From positions 1-59,384 of the forward strand of contig NZ_BILZ01000037.1 in assembly GCF_004000825.1 (NCBI RefSeq): a stretch of DNA of 59,384 nucleotides, read 5' to 3'. The stretch is from Paenibacillus kobensis NBRC 15729 (GTDB lineage: Bacteria > Bacillota > Bacilli > Paenibacillales > Paenibacillaceae). The notes under the pieces were generated by a model that had not been told where the DNA came from, did not search any database, and saw only the letters and a list, made by a program, of their open reading frames with translations. Shown here piece after piece: positions 53,695 through 59,384 of the stretch (positions are counted from its first letter, which is position 1; each line of letters opens with the position of its first letter). Both the position numbers and the translations under genes were made by a program.

Positions 53695-54672
53695 TTAGCC
53701 CTCCTGTAGATTCACCAGTAATTGCTCTAGCGCAAGCTGAGTTGATACGTGTGCGCGTATCCGCTTGCCGCACTCCAGCACATGCTCCATGCAATTCACC
53801 CAACCGTCCGGGGTACGGGCGTATGCATGCTTGCCAATCCATTCCGACTGATCTATAAAAACGATTTCTTCAAGCCTGCCGGCTTGATAATGAATCATAT
53901 CTTTAAACCATAATAACAACATGGCGAGCAGAAGCTGCGGATCTTGTCCCGCTTCGGACTTGACGACCTGCTGCTGGACCGTCACGATCGCTGCGGTAAA
54001 TCGGCTTAAGCTCTCCTTGCCTAATTGTATCACTACGTTTCTTGTTTCTGCAAACCCATTCTGCTGGATAAGTTCTCTGCAAGCATCCGTTCCGGAAGCA
54101 AGCCTAGCAGCCGTTCTCGCTGTAATAGAAGGAATTCCTTCCGCTTCGAGCGCAGCAGCCAGCTCCTGCGGCGACAGTGGGACGAACGGAATGAGCTGCA
54201 CTCTTGACCGGATGGTCGGCAGAATAGCTTGTCCGTTATCCGTTAATAGAATAGCCACAATCTCTGACTGCGGCTCTTCGAGAAATTTGAGCAAGCTGTT
54301 CGCCGCCTGCAGCGTCATCGTCTCGGCTTTCTCCACGATATATACCTTACGCTGCACGCCCGCATTCCGGTACGACATTTCACGCTGCAACTGCTGAATT
54401 TGTCCGAGCTTGATCGACTGTCCGTCCGGCTCCAGTTGGTGCAGATCCGGCTGGTTGCCGTGTTCGAACTTTCGGCATTCTATGCATTGCCCGCATGCGT
54501 CCTCATCGCCTGCCGTACAGAACAGCGCTTTGGCGAATGCGAGTGCAAGCGCCTTCCGGCCCGTTCCGCGCGGTCCGCTGAACAGATAAGCATGCGATAC
54601 TTTGCCGGTTCGCAGTCCGTAACGCAGCAACGACTTCGCTTTGGATTGGCCCGGCACTTGTTCCATACTCAT
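53695..54672 (-). CDS. holB: DNA polymerase III delta' subunit
   Basis: The 325-aa AAA+ clamp-loader subunit has a P-loop-like GPRGTGRKALALAF (about 33), a zinc module CTAGDEDACGQCIECRKF and VYIVEKAETMTLQAANSLLKFLEEP. The Walker lysine position is Arg, so ATP is unlikely to be bound here, as expected for delta'. It forms part of the loader that places the beta clamp on DNA. Confidence 0.94.
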   Translation of the reverse strand: MSMEQVPGQSKAKSLLRYGLRTGKVSHAYLFSGPRGTGRKALALAFAKALFCTAGDEDACGQCIECRKFEHGNQPDLHQLEPDGQSIKLGQIQQLQREMSYRNAGVQRKVYIVEKAETMTLQAANSLLKFLEEPQSEIVAILLTDNGQAILPTIRSRVQLIPFVPLSPQELAAALEAEGIPSITARTAARLASGTDACRELIQQNGFAETRNVVIQLGKESLSRFTAAIVTVQQQVVKSEAGQDPQLLLAMLLLWFKDMIHYQAGRLEEIVFIDQSEWIGKHAYARTPDGWVNCMEHVLECGKRIRAHVSTQLALEQLLVNLQEG

Positions 54673-54690
54673 GGTGCGGAATTCCTTTCT

Positions 54691-55131
54691 TTAGAAAAAC
54701 AAATTAATTAGCAATCCGCGAATCTCGCCAATGCTGCTAAGCAGCTCAAGGCGTCCTTGCTCGCTCTGCAGAAGTTCCTCCGCCATTGCGATCAGCTTGC
54801 CGTCGATTTCGTCCAGCAGCTTATACCGCTTCATTCTGCCTCGGCGGTCGAAGCTCCGCTGCTCCTTCAAGCCGACGCCGCGTTTGACCGTATCCTCGAG
54901 AAACTTGCGTACCATCTGCTGATACAGCTTCAGCTCTCGCACCGTCATGGAACGAGCGAGCCGTTCGCCTTGATTATAAATATCTTGGAGCTTGCGCTGC
55001 AACTGCTCGGCTGTACGCTCTTGATCATTCTGCTGCATCACGTCCGAGAAGCTTCTTGTTGCAACGGTTTTATTGGATTGATCCGTACGCGACCGCTGCT
55101 CGAGCGGACGCCACCCCGATTCAATCTTCAC
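54691..55131 (-). CDS. yaaR: YaaR (DUF327) protein
   Basis: The 146-aa protein is helical and contains LQDIYNQGERLARSMTVRELKLYQQMVRKFLEDTVKRGVGLKE and LLDEIDGKLIAMAEELLQSEQGRLELLSSIGEIRGLLINLFF, as in YaaR. The function is unknown; it is always found between holB and darA/yaaQ. The start is GTG 55131 with only a weak ribosome-binding site. Confidence 0.88.
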   Translation of the reverse strand: MKIESGWRPLEQRSRTDQSNKTVATRSFSDVMQQNDQERTAEQLQRKLQDIYNQGERLARSMTVRELKLYQQMVRKFLEDTVKRGVGLKEQRSFDRRGRMKRYKLLDEIDGKLIAMAEELLQSEQGRLELLSSIGEIRGLLINLFF

Positions 55132-55201
55132 TTGTCGTCACGCCCTATCTGTCGGTATCGCTGAATCATTGCTGTCTTATTGGTACTCATTCAATCGTAA
55201 A

Positions 55202-55567
<366 letters not shown>

Positions 55568-55583
55568 TTATCGATATACGATA

Positions 55584-56237
55584 CTATTTTGACACCGATT
55601 GGCTAAATTCCTGCCCGCGCTCCATAATGATCGACAGACAACTTGCCAATACTTCCTCCTGATGACGTTCTGCGTCAATTACTGCAATACGGTCCGCGAA
55701 ACGTGCCGAGAGCTGCAGGAAGCCTTCGCGCACTTTCTCATGGAATGATGCCTTCTCGAGATCGAGCCGGTTAATCTCGCGTCCATCCGCTTCTTGAATG
55801 CGGCGAAGGCCCGTCTCCGGCTTCACATCCAAGTAGAGAGTCAGCTTCGGCATCAGCCCATTAATCGCGAATTCGTTAATGGCCATCACCTCGTCGATTC
55901 CGATCCCTCTCGCATGCCCTTGATAAGCGAGACTGCTGTCAATGAAACGATCACATAGCACGACATGTCCTTGCGTGAGCGCAGGCACCACCTTCTCTAC
56001 AAGATGCTGTCTGCGGGCAGCCGCATACAGCAGCGCCTCCGTACGTCCATCCATTGCCGTGTTGCTCCGGTCCAATATAACCTCTCGAATCTGCTCGGCA
56101 ATTGGAATGCCCCCTGGCTCACGCGTAGTTGTCACTTGATAGCCCTGTGCTGACAATTGCGATGCCAGTCCCGAAATCAGCGTCGTCTTGCCTGAACCTT
56201 CGCCGCCCTCTATTGAAATGAATAAACCTGTATTCAA
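55584..56237 (-). CDS. tmk: Thymidylate kinase
   Basis: The 217-aa enzyme begins [20 protein letters not shown] (P-loop). It has the DR(Y/F) motif in [13 protein letters not shown] and a TREPGG loop in [15 protein letters not shown]. It makes dTDP from dTMP. Its neighbours darA and yaaO are in the Bacillus order. Confidence 0.96.
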   Translation of the reverse strand: MNTGLFISIEGGEGSGKTTLISGLASQLSAQGYQVTTTREPGGIPIAEQIREVILDRSNTAMDGRTEALLYAAARRQHLVEKVVPALTQGHVVLCDRFIDSSLAYQGHARGIGIDEVMAINEFAINGLMPKLTLYLDVKPETGLRRIQEADGREINRLDLEKASFHEKVREGFLQLSARFADRIAVIDAERHQEEVLASCLSIIMERGQEFSQSVSK

Positions 56238-56309
56238 GCTTAACGCCTCTATTCATCTAGTATCCGTTCTTGCTTCCATCATAACAAAGCTTATCCGGTG
56301 AGTCATCCG

Positions 56310-57914
56310 TTACGACCGGATTATTCGGATCGTCTGCAACTTCGGATTGGCCGCTCCTTGCACCTTAGCTCCGCGTGCCGACAAGCTTTCCAGTTCCGTT
56401 ACAATCCCTGCCGTTATCGTCTCTCCCGCATAGACCAGCGGAATACCGGGCGGATAAGGAATGACTGTCTCGGCGCTCCTGCAGCCTGTTGCTTCTTGAA
56501 GCGGCAAGGTATCGATTAAATCACGGTTAATGCGATGCAGAGAGAACGGCACAGGTTCAGATACAGCGAGTAATTCCTCGCCTTCCCCATATATGTTCGC
56601 GAAGCTCTCCGACTTTTGTTCCGGCTGTTCCCGGTTATTGAGTTCCTTCTCGATTGCCTCACATGCAGCAATAAAGCGTGCCGTATCCTCATCGCTTATG
56701 AATGGGCCAACAATAAGCAATACACGCCGCTCATCCGCCATCTCCGCCCAACAGCCATGACTCTCCAGCATCCTTTGCAGCTCGTAACCGCTAACCAAGC
56801 TAAGCCGGTCCCGTATCACGATACGAAGCGGATCCTGCCTTACTTTCATTTCATGTTTGTTATTCAGCGGTAAGCTCTGTTGTTTCCGTTCCCCCTGCTG
56901 CCGGATCGGCATACTCGCTATCATGCTTTCTTCCTTTAATCGATTGTCACCGATCGATAACCGGCCTGCTCGGCTATACAAATGGCCACGTATTCTCTCT
57001 GCTGCTGCCAAGCCAGATTCAAACATTAGACCGCCGGCCGATTCAGCCATTGCCCGGGCAATATCGAGCGATGCCATAATGGGGTATGACGGGCTTGAGC
57101 TTTGCACCATCGTCAACATTTCGCGCAGCCGCTCCATATCGATCCGGCCCCTTCGGACATGAAGCATGGCGCCCATCGTCATCGCCGGGAGCGTCTTGTG
57201 CGTCGACTGAACGACAGCATCAGCGCCTTGCGATAAAGCGGAATGCGGGAACGCTTCATGCAAGCCGTAATGAGCCCCATGAGCCTCATCGACCAATAAT
57301 GGAACTCCGTGACGATGCGCCAGCTCGGCATATAAATTTATCGATGTGGCATACCCGTAATAATTCGGCGTGCTAAGCAGTACCGCTTTCGCTTCCGGGT
57401 ACTGCTTCAGCGCATTTTCGATATCACCCAGCCTCGGAATAATCGCTGTTCCATCCGACGCCTCGTATGACGGCCGCACGAATACAGCTTTTGCCCCAGC
57501 CATCCGCAGACCATTGATAACCGACTTATGAACATTGCGCTGCACGATAATCGTATCGCCCGGCTCGCATGCAGCCAATATCATTGCAATATTGCCAGCC
57601 GTACTCCCCCCGACCAGCAGCATCGTCTCATCTGCGCCATACATAGCAGCCGCCAATCGCTGAGCTTCTGCAATAACTCCTTCCGGCGCATGCAGATCAT
57701 CGGTCGTCGACAGCTCCGTTACATCGATCGGAAGCAAGCGGCCAAAGCGGTCTGCCGCTTCACGCTCCAACAGTCCATTATTATGGTTATGTCCATGCTG
57801 CTTCCATGCCTCGCCATATCGATGACCTGGCACATGAAAGGATACGGGCTTCTCGTCCGCATGCTTGGACAATTGTTGAAATATAGGGGCAGTGAAACGT
57901 TTATAATTGTTCAT
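56310..57914 (-). CDS. yaaO: Orn/Lys/Arg decarboxylase family protein (YaaO-like)
   Basis: The 534-aa PLP enzyme starts MNNYKRFTAPIFQQLSKH, with VSFHVPGHRYGEAW, LVGGSTAGNIAMILAACEPGD, LVDEAHGAHYGLHEAFP and the PLP-lysine motif QSTHKTLPAMTMGAML. A decarboxylase C-terminal domain follows. The likely substrate is lysine, arginine or ornithine; sequence alone does not decide. ATG 57914 with GAGG 9 bases upstream is chosen over the ATG at 57941. The middle linker (about 340-360) is polar and lower in GC. Confidence 0.9.
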   Translation of the reverse strand: MNNYKRFTAPIFQQLSKHADEKPVSFHVPGHRYGEAWKQHGHNHNNGLLEREAADRFGRLLPIDVTELSTTDDLHAPEGVIAEAQRLAAAMYGADETMLLVGGSTAGNIAMILAACEPGDTIIVQRNVHKSVINGLRMAGAKAVFVRPSYEASDGTAIIPRLGDIENALKQYPEAKAVLLSTPNYYGYATSINLYAELAHRHGVPLLVDEAHGAHYGLHEAFPHSALSQGADAVVQSTHKTLPAMTMGAMLHVRRGRIDMERLREMLTMVQSSSPSYPIMASLDIARAMAESAGGLMFESGLAAAERIRGHLYSRAGRLSIGDNRLKEESMIASMPIRQQGERKQQSLPLNNKHEMKVRQDPLRIVIRDRLSLVSGYELQRMLESHGCWAEMADERRVLLIVGPFISDEDTARFIAACEAIEKELNNREQPEQKSESFANIYGEGEELLAVSEPVPFSLHRINRDLIDTLPLQEATGCRSAETVIPYPPGIPLVYAGETITAGIVTELESLSARGAKVQGAANPKLQTIRIIRS

Positions 57915-57987
57915 GACACTCATCCTCATACCAGACTCCATTAAACTCTGGTATTCATTGTAACACTGCCGTATGATTAACCCTAAA

Positions 57988-58018
57988 TAAAAAAGCCTCT
58001 CCGACTTAAGGAAAGGCG
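57988..58018 (-). terminator. Terminator downstream of gin
   Basis: On the minus strand GCCTTTCC pairs with GGAGAGGC, with one mismatch, around TTAAGTC; the A run at 57987-57993 gives the U tract. Confidence 0.75.
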
Positions 58019-58022
58019 TACA

Positions 58023-58217
58023 TCAGGCGTTCCGCTGAACCCATATTTGTCTCATCTGATGAATGTAGAAGGGATATTTCTCATCAAGGACATCCGTAGC
58101 GACAATATCAATCTCACAATCTTCGCAAATAAATTCGGTTACGATCCGAATGCCTTCTTCCTCATGCTTCGTCTCGCCACATATTATACATTTACACATA
58201 TGCTGCGCTTCCTCCAT
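58023..58217 (-). CDS. gin: Anti-sigma-G factor Gin (CsfB)
   Basis: The 64-aa protein has two CxxC pairs (CIIC and CEDC) forming a zinc ribbon, with KCIICGETKHEEEGIRI and DEKYPFYIHQMRQIW, the Gin pattern. Gin blocks sigma-G in the forespore and sigma-E in the mother cell at the wrong times. AGGAGG 7 bases before ATG 58217 supports that start. In Bacillus csfB lies in this same yaa region. Confidence 0.9.
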   Translation of the reverse strand: MEEAQHMCKCIICGETKHEEEGIRIVTEFICEDCEIDIVATDVLDEKYPFYIHQMRQIWVQRNA

Positions 58218-58433
58218 GCTGATGCCTCCTATCAGGGGGAATAACGGCTTATCTATTATTATGGCGCAAAATCTACTACTTTAGTCAGGTTCTTAACGTT
58301 ATTCACCTTTTTTATTCAGATTATGTGGGCACCAGCACATTGGTGAATAATAAACGATATTAAGCGGCCGTATTCAAGAACAGCTCGCTAATTCCGATAT
58401 ATGTGTTGAATCCTTCAGAAAGGGAAGCTTACC

Positions 58434-58964
58434 ATGCGACAAACCTTACAAGAGCAAAAAAACGCAACCGTCTACCAGTACCAGCTCATTCGTAAAATAA
58501 ACATTCATCCTAAGCTGCTCCTCAGCTATAAAACGATTCCATTCCTCTTCATGTCAGCCGGAATCGTTGCATACGGTTGGAGCGGCGTCCTATATGGCCT
58601 AATCGGACTTCCAATAAGCATTCTGCTTCGTTTCCTATTGAACAGGCTGACGCTGTTACGCGTAGATAACTATCAACGTCAGCGCTGGGGATGGAGTATT
58701 AATATCCCCTTTATGGGCTATACGCCTCTCATTGAAGTACCGCTCGGACTTTATCGCAGAACGGAGCTCGTCATGTTCTGGATCGGTCTTTGCATTATCG
58801 GTATGCTGCTGCCATGGATCGGACAAGCCGGGTTCTTCGAGCTCGCTGCATGGCATTTGTGGCTCGCCATCCCTGCGCTGTCCATTCTTACGTCGCTTCG
58901 CAAACAGAAGCATGACGGCATCGTCAAGCTCGAAACAGAATGCATCCAGTACTATCATCGTTAA
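58434..58964 (+). CDS. Membrane protein of unknown function
   Basis: The 176-aa product has about four hydrophobic segments: residues about 34-50, 51-68, 113-131 and 135-152. Between the two helical pairs lies RVDNYQRQRWGWSINIPFMGYTPLIEVPL, a Trp/Tyr-rich loop. I do not recognise the family. GAAAGGGAAGC precedes the ATG. It is divergent from gin. Confidence 0.6.
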   Translation: MRQTLQEQKNATVYQYQLIRKINIHPKLLLSYKTIPFLFMSAGIVAYGWSGVLYGLIGLPISILLRFLLNRLTLLRVDNYQRQRWGWSINIPFMGYTPLIEVPLGLYRRTELVMFWIGLCIIGMLLPWIGQAGFFELAAWHLWLAIPALSILTSLRKQKHDGIVKLETECIQYYHR

Positions 58965-59384
58965 ACCATTTAATTGTTCGTAAAACAAAGCTGTCCATCG
59001 CATGACGATCCATCGTCATACGTTGAACGGCTTTTTGATTATGCTTTTCGGAGACGTTAGGGGGATTAACAGTTGGCGCCCTCGCAATCTCCATTAAACG
59101 GACAATCCTGTAATCAATCGAGACATATTCCCGCAACATCTATTAAGTATCAACATACAGCGGTGACGTAATTGTATATTCGAATAAATCACCGGCTAAT
59201 CGAATAAATCCGAGTGCCTCTATCTTGAATCTTTACTTCGCAGAAGTAATAGTAGACGAACAATTGACGTAGTAAAGGGAAGTCTCCGGAGAAGTCCTGA
59301 GGAGGCTGAGGAGGCTGAGGGCCCCTTTGGGACCCTCTCTGAGACGAATAGGTACGCATGTGGTCCGATCACACAACAAAAAAG
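58965..59384. other. Intergenic region without a recognised gene
   Basis: No credible ORF is seen. CGAATAAATC occurs twice (about 59179 and 59199), and GAGGAGGCTGAGGAGGCTGAGG near 59298 leads into GGGCCCCTTTGGGACCC, similar in style to the GC-rich units near 41.6 kb. Confidence 0.4.

Overview
The window looks like a chromosomal segment of a spore-forming, moderately GC-rich Paenibacillaceae (Paenibacillus-like) bacterium. The gene order from yaaO/tmk to spoVT/yabM reproduces, on the minus strand, the conserved Bacillus 'yaa/yab' neighbourhood next to the replication origin. Many of its genes are sporulation genes (spoVT, fin, spoVG, sspF, yabG, gin).

Layout. (1) 1-4.2 kb: a YabM/SpoVB-type flippase cut by the window edge, a YdjM-type membrane protein, a beta-lactamase-like serine hydrolase and spoVT. 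(2) 4.2-31 kb: about 27 kb of accessory genes inserted between spoVT and mfd, which are neighbours in Bacillus. In order: an ECF nickel/cobalt transporter with a fused T-ATPase protein; an orphan PD-(D/E)XK nuclease gene bracketed by arrays of 15-bp palindromes; a seven-gene guanidine-degradation operon (ABC transporter, two carboxyguanidine deiminase-type proteins, a urea-carboxylase-type guanidine carboxylase, allophanate hydrolase) behind a guanidine-I riboswitch; a lipoprotein, a 4Fe-4S uracil-DNA glycosylase and an orphan membrane protein; a urtABCDE urea ABC transporter; a GGDEF protein; and two PrsA-type foldases around a small lipoprotein. (3) 31.8-58.3 kb: the conserved block mfd, fin, pth, rplY(ctc), glmU, spoVG, ridA, purR, ispE, sspF, veg, yabG, rsmA, rnmV, yabE (behind a c-di-AMP riboswitch), tatD, a YwfO-type HD phosphohydrolase, abrB (plus strand), rsmI, yabB, yabA, ricT, holB, yaaR, darA, tmk, yaaO, gin. 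(4) The last kilobase holds an orphan membrane protein and then no recognisable gene.

How the accessory genes fit together. Matches to the GlnR/TnrA operator TGTNA-N7-TNACA lie in front of three separate units: the metal transporter (7240-7256), the guanidine operon (19206-19222) and the urea transporter (26590-26606 and 26673-26689). I therefore read region 2 largely as a nitrogen-scavenging island: guanidine is converted to ammonia through carboxyguanidine and allophanate, urea is imported, and the metal transporter probably supplies nickel to a urease encoded elsewhere. The guanidine operon appears to be gated twice, by nitrogen status at the promoter and by guanidine at the riboswitch.

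The best candidate for an undescribed system is the nuclease/winged-helix gene at 7889-8560. Arrays of the palindrome CTGCAC-NNN-GTGCAG lie on both sides of it, with the same internal spacing of 52, 63 and 51 bp. Other points of interest are an approximately 87-bp inverted repeat around sspF, a 28-bp perfect palindrome at 1569-1596, a possible structured RNA at 4440-4560, and the absence of prs and metS from their usual places.
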